From positions 1 through 64,000 of the forward strand of contig QJNS01000036.1 in assembly GCA_004154925.1 (NCBI GenBank): a stretch of 64,000 nt of DNA. Direction: 5' to 3'. Every line of letters begins with the position of its first letter. The stretch's first letter is position 1. The notes under the pieces were generated by a model, which worked only from the letters and a program-made list of their open reading frames with translations, was not told the origin of the DNA and did no database searches. The DNA comes from Monosporascus cannonballus (Eukaryota > Ascomycota > Sordariomycetes > Xylariales). Of this stretch, positions 21,906-34,400 are shown one piece after another. The translations under genes were made by a program, and so were the position numbers.

Positions 21906-22300
21906 CGGAACCACCCGAAATAATAATATCCCAGTTTACGAGATTTACGAAAGAAAACCTTTGGTTTACCGTATTTTAATTAATAACGTCCACCTTTCCT
22001 AAGGACTAAACCTTAATTACGGATTCCGATTCCAATTACGTAAAATCGTTAAAATTATCCAGGGATTAAAAAGTACGATTAATAAGTTTTGTACCTTAAG
22101 ATTAATAGTATTAACGTTAACGACGTATACGAAAAAAATGCGCAAAAATTTCGGATAAAGACTTTTCGGCCGTTAACTTTTTTTTTAATCTTTTAGATTT
22201 TGCGATATAATAATTAATTATAAAAATAGGGATTTCCGTCCCGTTATACGAACAACCTCGACGGACATATTTTTTATAACAAAAAACCCTATCCATTATT
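21905..22300 (-). pseudogene. Antisense Cys-cluster/coiled-coil ORF remnant of E2
   Basis: Opposite to pol, an ATG at 22296-22294 opens a frame that reads MDRVFCYKKYVRRGCSYNG, then a Lys/Leu-rich helix (KSKRLKKKLTAEKSLSEIF), then FRIRR followed by spaced stops and LINRTF, SLDNFNDF, LESESVIKV and GKVDVIN. Seven or more stops in the second half are TAA/TAG, and Gln fits each, which is what RIP does to CAA/CAG. The N-terminal Cys residues with one Cys-to-Tyr change suggest a small Cys cluster. It resembles, from memory, hypothetical proteins common in fungal repeat regions that combine a Cys cluster, a coiled coil and a C-terminal DxIDW-like motif; no function is established here. E5 has a matching antisense unit in the same place. 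Confidence 0.6.
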
Positions 22301-22505
22301 TAGCAATTAAGTTATTAAGCAAAACAAAAAAAAATAAAGTATTACGTCAAAACCTTCGAATTTAATTAAATTAGCCAAGGTAAATCGTTATTGGGATTTG
22401 CAAAAGTAACGTTTGGACATACCGGAAAACATATTAAAGGTATGTAAAAAAAACTTACCGAAAAAAAAAAATCTTGAAAACAAAATTTTAGGAAAGGAAA
22501 AATCG

Positions 22506-22891
22506 TATTACGACCTAATAAACCACGGCCTCCAAAAACGGTTGTAACGGAAAAAGCCAAAAAAACTATGTAAATCAGGTTATGTAACGGATTACCAATT
22601 CACTGGTAATAAGCTAATAAACCGGATCACCAATTTATTAATGGTAAACCAATAAACCGGATTACTAACTTATTACTAATAAGCCAGCTAAAAAATATAT
22701 ATATATATACTTATTAATTTCATAATTCAAATAGTTTTAATTTGCAATATAACATCGTTACCCAAGGCACCCTTGGTATTACGAACCGTAACACGTTACT
22801 ATATTTATTGCTCAGATTCCCACGATACTCCTGCCAACATAAACCCGTCGACTTAAGGTTTAATAATTGGTTAAACCGCCTAGCCGTCACA
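22506..22891 (+). repeat. E2 3' LTR
   Basis: It begins TATTACGACC (TGTTACGACC with a G-to-A change) and ends GCCGTCACA. It aligns with the 5' LTR and the solo LTR at 13301-13651. It contains an extra TA-rich run near 22686-22708 that accounts for its greater length. Confidence 0.9.
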
Positions 22892-23162
22892 ATATGATTA
22901 AAAAATCAAAATTTAAAATAGCTTAATAGCAAAACATGGTTATAATTATATATATATAAGATTATTTCGATTATAATTTATTATTCGTAATATTATAATT
23001 TTAATTAAATTTTATTCATTAATATATTAAACCTGTTATATATTTAATTCAAAGTGTAAGCATTATCGAAAATAAGGTTTTGCTTTATAAATAATAATAA
23101 AGCGAAAAATAATTTAGTAATTTATTTATTAAAAAATTTACGAATGTTCTCTTAATTCTAAA
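22892..23162. other. AT-rich spacer between E2 and E3
   Basis: About 270 bp of very AT-rich DNA with a TATATATATA stretch near 22951-22960. Nothing else is recognisable. The last five bases, CTAAA, are the left target-site duplication of E3. Confidence 0.6.
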
Positions 23163-23368
23163 TATGAAAATACAGCCCTTATAAGAATAAGGCTGGTGGC
23201 CGACCAGCCACCGATTAGCCATCAACTTACTTATTAATATAAATCCACCATTTGGCAGTTAATAGAAAACGCCAAATGGAAATAACCTAACATACTTATT
23301 TCTTAGAATTTGCTTTACGACTGGTCAGAAATTATATTACCCAACTTATAGCTGTCTATTGTTTTATA
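23163..23368 (+). repeat. E3 5' LTR (206 bp)
   Basis: It aligns from start to end with the reverse complement of the solo LTR 31973-32178 (consensus start TGTGAGAATACAGCC, end CTGTCCATTATCTTACA). Here the ends read TATGAAAATACAG and GTTTTATA after transitions. The GGCTGGTGGCCGACCAGCC stretch (23190-23208) is a near-palindrome. Confidence 0.9.
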
Positions 23369-23399
23369 ATTTTTTTATTTGCCATAAAAAGTAACGTAA

Positions 23400-24900
23400 T
23401 AATTACCAAAAATAAAGTTCGCCGATTACAAAACGAATTTAAGTAATTAATCGAAAAGATCGCCGATCGGAACCTAACCGATAAGCAATTAATCACGATA
23501 CGGGAATAGGCGAAAAAGCTTATAACGGAGCCCTAACGGGCAAAGAACTATAGTTCTCGAGATCCTGAATTACCTTATATATATAATAAGAATACGTTCC
23601 GATAACTGTTAATTAAACGGTTAAAAAATAAACGTAATATAACAAACGCGTTCCGGAATTCAAAATAAAAAAGGGTTAAATCTTTTAATAATAATTAAAT
23701 TTTGGAAATTATTCGTTAATAAAACGAATAATATTCGGAATTATTATGATAATTAAAGAAATAACAAATAATAATATAAGTTAAAAAAAATAAAGTTTTA
23801 TAAGTTAATTACGATATCGTTATAAAAACTTAAAGGCAATAAACGAATATTACGTTATAATTACTCGAACTTTTCCGAATACGTCTTAATTAAAAAAATT
23901 AAATAAAGATTATTACGGAAATTTATACCGAAAAATTAAAACAAAATATCTTTATTTATATCCAATAGGTTATAGGCTATATGGACGTTTTTATTACGAA
24001 TACATAACGATTATATTACATTATATTTAATTATTTTAAATACCAAAAAAAATTAAAAATGGAAAATTTATAGATTTTTATTAAAAAAAGTTATGTAAAT
24101 TTTAACTTTTTTAATAAGAAATATAAGAAATAATTTATAGAATTACGATAACGATCCGATTAATTACTGTTAAATTTTTACGTTAAATAAAACTTTTTAA
24201 TTTATAAAATAACATTTACGGACGTCTTTAACCTGCAAAATAATCGGAATAATAAACGTTTTGCTTTTAATTATATTTATAAATTAATATCGAAATTACA
24301 AAATATTTTATTATAAAAAATATTAAATTAAAACGAATTAATAATGTAATAAATAAGGCAGAACGTTATTAGAACGCCTAGAAAAAGGCGAAAAAAAACC
24401 GATTATTTTCCATTAAAAATACTAATAAAAATAAACGATCCCATTTTAATACCTTTGAGAAAAAAAATCCTTAAAATAAATTAAAGGCGCCGTATAGGAA
24501 TAATAAGGACCGTATGTATTTTTATATTCGGAAAGCAAATAATCGTTAATTTAATTCCGATCGGAATAAATCCGTATAACCTAATATCTTTAATTTTTAT
24601 AAAAGGTTATTTAAATATTATAATTATAAGAAACCAGGTTATAAAAACATAAATTACAAATTAAAAAAAAATACGAAAACCTTATTATCCCGGCTATACG
24701 AAACCTAATTTCCGAAGGCCGTATAAAACGTTATAATATATAATAATAAATTAAATTAATTTTTAAACGTAAACCCAAAAAAGGAACCGGAATAAACGTA
24801 TACGTTCAGTCCATTTCGGCTAATAATTACAGAATAATTAAAATAAAGCCGCTTTTTAAAAAAAAGGTATTTATTAAAAAGATTTAGGGGATATAACGGT
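23400..24900 (+). pseudogene. E3 gag remnant with zinc knuckle
   Basis: Through RIP stops this reads as a Lys/Asn-rich protein. The position of the zinc knuckle is at about 24616-24660: YYNYKKPGYKNINYKLKK, where all Cys and the His of a CYNCKKPGHKxxxCK pattern have become Tyr by G-to-A or C-to-T change. The 5' part (23400-23560) matches, inverted, the corresponding part of E4 at 41770-41880. Confidence 0.65.
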
Positions 24901-25589
24901 ATAAATAAATATGGATATCGGAATATAAATATATATTATAAGCAAAAAGTTAACGAAAAAACTTAATTTTTAATTAATTTCCGTAAATATTCCGAGCCTT
25001 ATCGGCGTTAACAGTACGTATATTAAATGTTATAAGGCTTACGAAATTCCTGTTAATAAAATAAATAATAGCAGAAATAAATAAAAATTTAAGCAAATTT
25101 ATTTTGTAATATGCCGTAATTAAAAAACGTCCGAATTTTTATTATTTAGACGCAAAGTAAATAAGTTAAGAATTTTGCTAAATATAATTATATATTAATA
25201 ATTATCCAGACCGTGATAAATAGTTAATAAATATAAAATTGTAAACTTAATATTTTCCGGTAAGCAAATTTATACCATTAATTTGATAAATTTAATTAAA
25301 AAATTAAATATTTCGGAATTCGAGAAATAACAGAAACGAGAGTTAACCGACCTTTTTATATGCTTAAAGAATTTCCGGCGAATATATTCCGAAAAAATAG
25401 CAAAAAAATATTTTAGCTGCCAGAAATAAAATCTGTAATAAATTTGATCTCAAGGAAAACGCCCTTATTCGGCCTAATTTACCTTATTTCGAAAACTTAA
25501 AAAAACGTATTCGAAAAATATATCCGAAAAAACCTAAAAATAGGCCGGATACGTTATTCGAAAACGGACATAAAAATACTAATATTATT

Positions 25590-28560
25590 TGTATTTAAAA
25601 AGAACGTCAATTTCCGATTATATATTAATTATAAAAGGTTAAATCGGATAACCATAAAAAACCGATACCCTTGGGTTTTAATTTCAAAAATAATAAATCG
25701 CTTAAGATTAATTAAGGTATTTTCAAAAATTAATTTTAAAAATGCTTATTACCGTATTAAAATTCAAAAGGGCAATTAATACAATATTATTTTTTAAATA
25801 TAATACAAATAATTTAAATATACGGTTATATTATTTAGCTTTATTAATTCCTTAATTACGTTTTAAATTTATATATATAAGGCATTAATTAAATTAATTA
25901 ATTATATATATATAATGTATTTAAAAAAATATGATTATTTATTTAGATAACTTAAAAAATATACGAAATATTTTTAATTAGTTTACGAATAATTATTATG
26001 ATATTAATTATTTATTAAAACGTTTAAATACGAATTTTTCAAAAACAAAATAAAGTTTTTAGGATTTATAATTAATACCGACGATTTAAAAATAAATTGC
26101 CAACAGGTTAATATTATTAAAATATGGCCAAAACCAAAATTAATTTATAATATTTAAATATTTTTAAAATTTACAATTTTTTATTAGAAATTTATCGCTT
26201 ATTATTTACATATTACCGAATTTATTATTAGGTTTTTAAAAAAGGCCTAAGGCAAAAAGAAAAAAAATAATAAAATTCCGATAATCCAAAAAAGTTAAAA
26301 AACGTTCCGAAATTTAAAAAAATATTTTTCAGTTAGCGACCATTTTCTAATATTAGAATAATACCAAAAATATTAAGGTTAAAATAAACGTCTCGGTAAA
26401 AGCTATATTAAAAATATTTTTATAAAAATACCAAAAATATTAACGCCTAACTATATTTTGATTGCGAAAATTAAGTTTAACCGAAAAACAATAAGTTATA
26501 AAATAATAAAAACTATTAATAATTATAAAAAATTTAGAATATTGGCGATAATATTTTAAAAATACCCAAAAGTTTCCTAATATTTATTAATTATATAACG
26601 TTAAAAGATATAATAAAAACGCCGGCGCGTAACCTTAAAAAAAGTTAGCTTAATAAATTTATTATTTTACGTAATTTGATTTTGAAATCTAATATCGACC
26701 GGGCGCCGCCAACTTGGCAAATAGGTTATTTAAACGCCCGGATTATATATTAAGGGAAATTACGTATAAAAACGTAATCCTTACGTTATTTAAGAAATTT
26801 GGATTTACGAATAATATATTAAAAAACGTACGAAAAACGGTTACAAATATATAACACGATTTAAAATATTATAAAAAGGTAAACGGCCTTATAAAAATAA
26901 CGCAAAATTCGTTTACTACAAAATTTTCAAACAGATTTTAGGTAATAAAAATTTAAGTAATTATTATTTGCCTAAAAAAACGGAAAACCTTTATTATATA
27001 ATTATAAAAAGTTTTCAAAAAAAGTAAGGAATTATATATTTACCGAACTTATTATTTGCAAATAATAATATAAACGTAAATTATAATAATAATATAATTA
27101 ACGGTTAAATAACGATAATCGTAAATTGCGACCGTATTGCGATCGGATTTCGAGAAATCTAAAGAAGGTAAAATTAATATTAAGGTTATTATTTATAACT
27201 AGTACGTTTTATGTTTTTTAATAAAAATTTATTTAAAGATAAAATAATATTTTAGCTAAAACTTTGCCGATAATTTTACGATTAGGTTTAAAAATTGCAA
27301 ATTAACGATTTAAATATTATAAAGTAAATACAGATAATTAAATATTGGGCCAAAATAGAACGAAGATATTTTCTGGATTTAAATAAAATTTTATATTATC
27401 GGGATAAATTCGTATTCCTGTCGTGAAACGTTTAAGGAAATAATTAATTAATCAATATTATAATAATTTAAAGGCAACATATATGGGATATATCCATATG
27501 TTAAAATTAATAATTAAAAGGTTTAATTAGGAAAATATAGCGAACGATATCTAAAAATATATTAAGTAATATCCGAATTGTTAGTGCATAATAAAGTTAC
27601 GTTATAAATTATATGGACAATTATAGCTTTTGCCGTTATCTAAATAACTTTTTTAAAAGATTTCCTTAAATTTTATTACGGGATTTTCTAAAAGCCTAAA
27701 TTTAAACGGGCTAAAGTACGACGTAATCCTGGTAATCGTTAACTATTTTATAAAATTAAAATTATTTATTTCTACGGTTAAAATTTTAGTTATAACCAAA
27801 TTAATCCAATTATTTTATAATAAAGTTAAATACAAATTCGGTACGCCAGCTGGAATTATTAACGAATTAATTCCAGGCGGAATTTTATAAGAAATAAAAA
27901 GTAAAACGGCAAATATTAACCGTTTATTATCTACAAATTAATAAATAAACGGAATATATTTATTAGGTTTTAAAATATTATTTCCGTAATTACGTTAATA
28001 AATATTAAGATAATTATATAATATTATTACGAAATATGGAATTCATATATAATAATATACGGAACGCGTTTACCGGCCGTTTTCCGTTTAAAGCGGTATA
28101 TAGATATTATTTAAAAATAATAAAATATTTTCTATAAAGATTTAAAAAATAAATTTAAAAAATTAAAACATATTTCGAAAAAACAACGGTTATTTATCGA
28201 ATAATATATAAATATTAAGAAAAAAATAATAATAACCTAAAAGAAGTATTATAATTAACATTATACGCTTATAAAAATTTAATTAAAATAATAAATAAAT
28301 TTATCGATTAAGAATTTTAAATTGAAAAATAAAGAGTTCGTATCTATTTATATTTAGGTTGCAATTAAAAAATAAATAGGTTTTTAAATATATAAAATAA
28401 TTTTTTTATTAAATATTAACGAATATATAATATATTTCCAGTATTTTTATTAAAATTGTAATACAAACGGAAACGGAGCGATATCCAAATAACGTTATTA
28501 AACCTAATAAAAAATATAAAAAATAAGTGATAAAAATATTATTTATTACTGAAATAACCG
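25590..28560 (+). pseudogene. E3 pol remnant: RT, RNase H, integrase
   Basis: RT begins with NFRLYINYKRLNRITIKNRY (about 25605-25665) and KVFSKINFKNAYYRIKIQKG (about 25720-25775), typical Ty3/gypsy fingers and palm. The downstream block FLGFIIN and VFLKF.NFY-like follows near 26056-26215. The integrase zinc region lies near 27470-27600 with a CPNC-like end, and the core reads FITGFSKSLNLNGLKYDVI at about 27678-27730. Stops and Asp-to-Asn changes are frequent. No clear chromodomain could be read in this family. Confidence 0.8.
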
Positions 28561-29329
28561 GAAGTAACGTAAATATTTAATTAAATAGGAAAGTTAATTT
28601 ATTAAATATAATACATCAAAACTTCGAGAGTATTTTAAATATATACTTAAAATATTATAATGTTCCGAAAAACAAATTAAATACGTATATAAAAAATAAA
28701 ACGACTTAAAAATCGTAAAATAATAATAATTTAATCGGAAATTAATTATTTAATAATTATAAGAATTATAAATAATAATTATAATTATAATTAAAATATT
28801 AATATTAAAGTATTACTTAATTATATAATTATTTTTAAACTTTTAATAAGTAATTATTTTATCGTATACCGATCGAAAATTTATAAATAACGTAAAAAAA
28901 GTTAAATCTTTATTTCGAAAACAAAATTTCGTACTTAATTATTAAATTTTATGTTAATTAATTTTTAATAAACGTATTAAGGAAATTAATATAAGAATAT
29001 TAGAAAATAATTAAAAAATATATAATAGCAAAAAGCGGATACGTTTATTAAATTTATTAAGCGTAAAATCCGGAAGAATTTAAGAATATTTTATTTCTTA
29101 CGAAAAACAGGGCCCAGATAACCGGAATATAATTTGTTATTAGTCGAAAATAAAGCGCCGTTTTTAATTATAATGATTAATAAGTATTAAAATTTTGTTA
29201 AAACGTTAAAAAACGGGCAGAAAATATTTGTAAATAAGAAACGTAATAATATAACGGCTTTCGAAAATTACCTTGCTTATAGAGATACCTTAAAATTACG
29301 TTTAATCGAAAATTAATTACAAAATAATA

Positions 29330-29700
29330 AAAAAAAGATCGTCATATTTATAAAAAGGATTTAAATTTGCAAACCTATAAAACGGTATTAAAACTGGATT
29401 TCCGTATTTATAACGGACGATCGGAAATCGACTTTAATTATATTAAAAAAACGATATTTTTTAATAATAATTGCTTTAAAGGCGAATTCGGCCTTATAAA
29501 GAACGTCGAATCGACGACCGACTGTAATTACGTTAAAACGTTTGTCTTAAATATTTACAATATAAACCTTTTCGAATTTATCGATTAATTCCTAATTATC
29601 GGTACCGAATTAAAAGTTTATTTAGGGGGTACCTTTAAAAACGATCGGAATTTAAACGGAAATTAAATAACGATATTAAGAATATTAAGAATAATTATTT
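29330..29700 (+). pseudogene. Unassigned ORF remnant between E3 pol and 3' LTR
   Basis: A frame open for over 80 codons (KKDRHIYKKDLNLQTYKTVL to NINLFEFID) and resuming after one TAA with TELKVYLGGTF lies in DNA that is otherwise saturated with stops. Open length on the plus strand favours that strand. The opposite strand is also partly open, with TAA stops where Gln fits, so the strand is not certain. It resembles no pol domain. It could be an extra element-encoded protein or a captured gene piece. Confidence 0.4.
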
Positions 29701-30289
29701 ATTACACGAAAGGTTTGGTAATAATAATTAATTACGACGTAATTTAAAATGTTTAATATTTCAATGCAAATTATACGGTAATCGAAATAACGTTATAGTA
29801 CGTAAATATAATACGGTTTATTACCGCCTATAATACGATTAATATTTATTTTATTATCGGCGTCGAAACGATAACGTATAAGGAAATCCTAATTTTCCTT
29901 AATGTTAAAATATTATTTTTTTTGGAACTTTTTACGAAAAAAAAAATATGGCGAATAAAGATAATACGTAAAATAATTTGAAAAGGCGAAATGAAAATGA
30001 AAAAAAAAGAGAAACCGAACGGAACGCGTAGGTAAAAAAGACAGAAATGTAAGCGTAAAAAGGAAAAGAAAAGATAAATAAGATAAGGTTAAAAATAAAT
30101 TATAATAAGAAATTAAGCGGAATATAATTAATTACGTAATATAATACGTATTAATTATTAGGGCAATTATTTATAATATAATATAACGGTAAATTATTAG
30201 TAAGTATACGTAATTAAATTTGCGAAATACGTTATATTAAATTAATATTATTATTATTAAGAACTAATAATTTAAAAAGGAAAAGTAAT

Positions 30290-30495
30290 TTTAAAAATAT
30301 AGTCTTTATAATGATAAAGCTGATAACCGATTAGCTACCGATTAGCTACCGACCCACTTATTAATATAAATCCATTATCTGGCAGCTAGTGGGAAACGCT
30401 AAATAGAAATAACCTAATATATTTATTTCTTGGAATTTGCTTTACAAATGGTCGGAGATCACCTTACCTAGCTCATAGCTGTTTATTATTTTACA
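30290..30495 (+). repeat. E3 3' LTR (206 bp)
   Basis: It has the same length as the 5' LTR and ends GTTTATTATTTTACA, followed by CTAAA. The body, for example CTGGCAGCTAGTGGGAAACG, is closer to the family consensus than the 5' copy. Confidence 0.9.
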
Positions 30496-31972
30496 CTAAA
30501 ATAATAATTTTAATTAAAAGCTTAAATAAATAATTAAATAACCAAGTTAAGTAAGTGGTTAATTTTTATAGAAAATTAATTTATTATATATATATTTACT
30601 TTTCTTAAAATATAAAGTCAATTTATTAAATCTATATAATATCTTTGCAATTTTTTTAAATTACGTAAATTATTTAAAAAAAGTTAAAAATCTTGGTTAA
30701 AGTTTAATCGTTACGAACTTATATTAAATTTTAAAAAGAGTAAGTAACTCCCTTTTACGAAAAAAATATATGAAAATTTTTAATAAATTTATTATAATAG
30801 TCTAAGAGTTAAGGAGTTTAACTAACTATTAGCTTTAAGTCTTACGAGTTTATATTAAAAGGAGTATCGTGGAAATAAAAATAATAAACATAGAAATTAG
30901 TTATGTTTCGTAATATTAAAGGTATTTTAAATAACGATATTTTATTATAAGTTATTATTATTTAAATTATGGAGATAACGAACGTGTATATATTTTTTTA
31001 TTATTTTATTCATCATTTTGGATTATTTTATTTACGGTAATTATGATTTTTAATAATTATAATTATTTTTTATAATTACGAATATATTAATAATTAATTA
31101 TTCCGTCAGTTATAAAGTGGGTTATTTTGTTTTTATTAGTACGATTATTTCTATAGGCTTAGGTCTATTAAGTTATAATACTAACCTTTTTTCGAAGTCT
31201 TATTTAAGACTTTTTAATAAGTATTTTCTTTTATTATAATTTTTCGTATTTTTAAAATTAGTTGTAAACCTCGTTTTTATGGTTTGTTATATTAATCTGG
31301 TAAAAGTTTTCAATAAACATAATTCTGAAATTATATTTTATTTTTTAGTAGTTTTTCAAAAAGTTCGTAATACGAAATAATGGACAAAGTTTTACGTTAT
31401 AAAAATATATAATATGTAGTCGATTTTGCAATACGATAAATATTTTATCATTCTTTTTCAAAATGTTAATTATAAATATTAACATTTTGAACGTAAGAAA
31501 AATTTAGCAAAAAAATATTAATTGAATTTTTAATATCGTTAATTTAAAATCCAGGATTAATATTAAAAAAAATAAGATTTTGGTACGATTTATTTAATTA
31601 CATAAATAAAAGATTTAAATTCGTTCTAAAAACCTTAAAATAATATAACGTAATTTTTAATTTTTAAATAAGTTGGAGAATAATATTATAAATAAGTTGT
31701 TATTAAAGCTGCTAGAATTATATTAAAATAAGTCGTTATTTGTTTTGATTTATTTGATTTTAGGTGATTAAATTATTTTTTTACAGATTTTAATTAAAAC
31801 ATAATATTAATTATTTCGTTATTATTAATAAAAGCCTTTTAATAAATATTGAGTGCTAATTAGATTTTTGATAGGCTTTTAAGTATTTTCGAAATATAGA
31901 AATTTTTTTAACTTAATTAGGTATTTCAATATTTATAGAATTAATATATAAATAAAAACACATTTAACATAT
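30496..31972. other. AT-rich DNA without recognisable features
   Basis: Strongly AT-rich with scattered short homopolymers; no domain, LTR or RNA gene could be read on either strand. It may be an old, saturated repeat. Confidence 0.5.
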
Positions 31973-32178
31973 TGTAAGATAATGGACAGCTGTGAGCTGG
32001 GTAAGGTGATCTCCGACCAGTCGTAAAGCAGATTCCAAGAAGTGAATGTATTAGGTTACTTCCATCTGGCATTTCCCACTAGCTGCCAGATAGTAGATTT
32101 ATACTAGTAAGTGGGTCGGTGGCTGATCGGTGGCTGGTCGACTACCAGCCTCACCCTTATAGGGGCTGTATTCTCACA
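31973..32178 (-). repeat. Solo LTR of the E3/E4 family (206 bp)
   Basis: On the minus strand it starts TGTGAGAATACAGCCCC and ends CCATTATCTTACA. CATAT flanks both sides (31968-31972 and 32179-32183). It is almost free of RIP changes compared with the LTRs of E3 and E4 and so serves as the family reference. Confidence 0.93.
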
Positions 32179-32535
32179 CATATAAAGTATTAAAAAATAT
32201 AATATATATTTTAAAACTATTAAAATTAATAAATTATATTATTTTCTATTTCAATAATTATTTTAAATCATATAAGCACTTTTTTAAAAATATATAAATA
32301 TTATAATAAAACAACTTTAATATATATATCAATTATTACGTTATATATTATTTTATACAAAACCGTATTTTGATATATTTATAACATATAAATTATTATT
32401 TAATTATAAGTCTTTAAAATTTAATTTTAATTCATTAAACATTATTTTCTATATTTTCTATAACGTTTTAGCAATAATTTAGTCCTAATAACTATTTATT
32501 ATTATTTTTATATTACGGTATAATATATTGTATTA

Positions 32536-33160
32536 ACTTTGATATACATATGTAATTATAATTATTTTATCCATTTTTTGCTTTAGTAAAGTAATAATAT
32601 AGCAATACCATAATACTATAATTGCAAAACGGTAAGTGAAATTAGTAGTGCTGGGTTTGGTCCTCGGACTAGCTATTGCTTACAAGGTTTTCCCTAAACG
32701 AATATGGGCAGTACGGAGTAGGCGTTGAGGGTTGGGCAGCCGTAGCAGACCCCGCCGATACGGTTTGGGTGTCCCTTATCGTCGAGTGGGTATCCCTAGG
32801 CTTGGAGGCCAAGCTCTAGGAGGGGGAGCAGCGTGTTACGGCTTAGTCTACCATAGCAGCTCCAGTTTACCTCAGTGAGCTCAGGTCTCTGCTGGTTCGT
32901 TTCTATTTTTAATGTACTTCTATGTGCTCTGGCACGGCGTTAAAATTAACCAATTAAATAACGTATCTTCGTAACGAATTAACGAAACAAAAGTAAAAGT
33001 TGCAAAAAAAACGTTCTTATTTTATATATATTTGTTATAGCACAGAAGAATAAGAGTTTAGCCATTACACCACTAAAAGTGGAACGTATTCAGCTCGAGC
33101 ACTAATCGCCTTGTTCTGCTCTATATACTTACTAGGTGCCACTTTAGAAGTATGACAATA
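32536..33160. repeat. GC-richer island made of dispersed repeats
   Basis: Three shared pieces are visible. Positions 32560-32620 align with 34340-34400 and, inverted, with 16000-16085. Positions 32836-32910 match two parts of the 15.9-16.15-kb repeat. Positions 33020-33155, read on the minus strand, align over about 115 bp with 52264-52384. The minus strand at about 33070-33100 reads AGTGGTGTAATGGCTAAAC, which fits a pol III A box and tRNA D-arm. The centre (32640-32835) is about half GC and matches nothing else in the window. No open frame of note. Confidence 0.55.
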
Positions 33161-34012
33161 TTTTTTAAAAATATTTAATTTCTTTTAATTTTCCACTGAA
33201 TTTAAATCGAATAAATCTAATATTTCAAATATATATCGAATATAAACTAATAAGTATATAAGTCTTTTAAAAGGGTTTTAATAAAATTAAAATTAATAAA
33301 ATTATTAATCGTAATATTTTTATAATTATAATAACTTAAATATTGTATATATTATTTTATTATAAACAAATACGTTTAATTATATTTCTATTTGTATAGC
33401 TAATCGTTATTATATCGTAATTTTAAAAACGTTATGAAGAATTAATTTTCGACCATTATTATAATTATAATACTTTTACTTTAAATCAATGGAACTTAAT
33501 AGAATATATATTTAATGAATAAAATTAATATACATATTTTTAAGAACTAAACTTGAAGTTAATACATTTAAATTTAACTTTAAAATGTTAATAAATGTAA
33601 TATTTTTATATTCGCAAAAACATAATTTCTTAACCTACACTGAATTATTTTAGTATCCTTAGTATAAAAAATGCTCGTTTAACAATTATGTTACATATAT
33701 ATATATTAGTTCTACTATATTATAATTATAAAAAACTTAAAATAATTAAATTCGTTCGTTCTTTATAATTACGATATAATAATTACAATCTATACGAATA
33801 AAAATATAATTACATAGGTTTTGTCTATATAAAATCATTATTCGAACATTTATTATAAGAGTTATATACGGCATTTATATTATTATAATTATAAAGGCGT
33901 TCTGGTTTAAAATATTTATAAAATAACAATATTAATTTATTCTTTTAATATTTTTATCAAATCAATCTAAGTGAGAAAATTATGCCTATAATTACGAAGC
34001 CTTTTAAAAATT

Positions 34013-34033
34013 TATATATATATATATATATAT
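34013..34033. repeat. (TA)n microsatellite
   Basis: Uninterrupted TA dinucleotide run of about 21 bp within AT-rich DNA. Confidence 0.9.
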
Positions 34034-34224
34034 TCTTTTTTCATTATATAATAAAACTGTATTATTATTCTATATATGAATATTTTTTTAAAAAGATTCA
34101 AAGTTTATTTATAAATCTATAAACCAGGCCCAAAAATCATAACTTAATAATAGGCCGTACTTGAAATATTTTGCGATTTTTTTAGATTTTATACGAATTA
34201 GATTAGCATGGTACTAAGAGTTAC

Positions 34225-34400
34225 TTAGCTATAGCGGCGCTGTAAATATAGCTTTAACTTTTAAAATAAGGCCTGATTTTAATAAGATAAGCTTTAACAT
34301 ATGTGCAGCGGTAATTACTAGAATAATTGCCATGTTTGCGATTATTTCATCGATCTTTTGCTCTCGTACTGTAATAATATAGTGCAGCTATAATATTTCA
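34225..34400 (+). repeat. Copy of the tRNA-like dispersed repeat
   Basis: ATTTGCGATTATTTCATCGATC (start near 34335, in part) and the following TTTTGCTCTCGTACTGTAATA line up with the minus strand of 16000-16085 and the plus strand of 32560-32620, with mostly transition differences. The left part (34225-34330) is only loosely similar to 16085-16115. Confidence 0.5.

Larger units (their letters stand above)
16205..22891 (+). mobile_element. E2: Ty3/gypsy chromovirus, RIP-degraded, 6687 bp
   Basis: Paired LTRs lie at 16205-16563 and 22506-22891. The flanking pentamers are ATTTG and ATATG, a one-base mismatch. The internal region gives, in order, a gag zinc knuckle, RT with an intact YLDD, RNase H, integrase, GPY/F and chromodomain on the plus strand, then an antisense ORF remnant before the 3' LTR. 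E5 and E6 have the same internal plan and clear sequence similarity. Confidence 0.9.
23163..30495 (+). mobile_element. E3: Ty3/gypsy retrotransposon, RIP-degraded, 7333 bp
   Basis: It has two 206-bp LTRs (23163-23368 and 30290-30495) and perfect CTAAA duplications at 23158-23162 and 30496-30500. LTR identity is supported by a much better preserved solo LTR of the same family at 31973-32178. The plus strand shows gag, RT and integrase remnants. About 1.7 kb lie between the end of recognisable pol and the 3' LTR, more than in E2, and include an unexplained open frame. E4 is a second, inverted copy. Confidence 0.9.
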
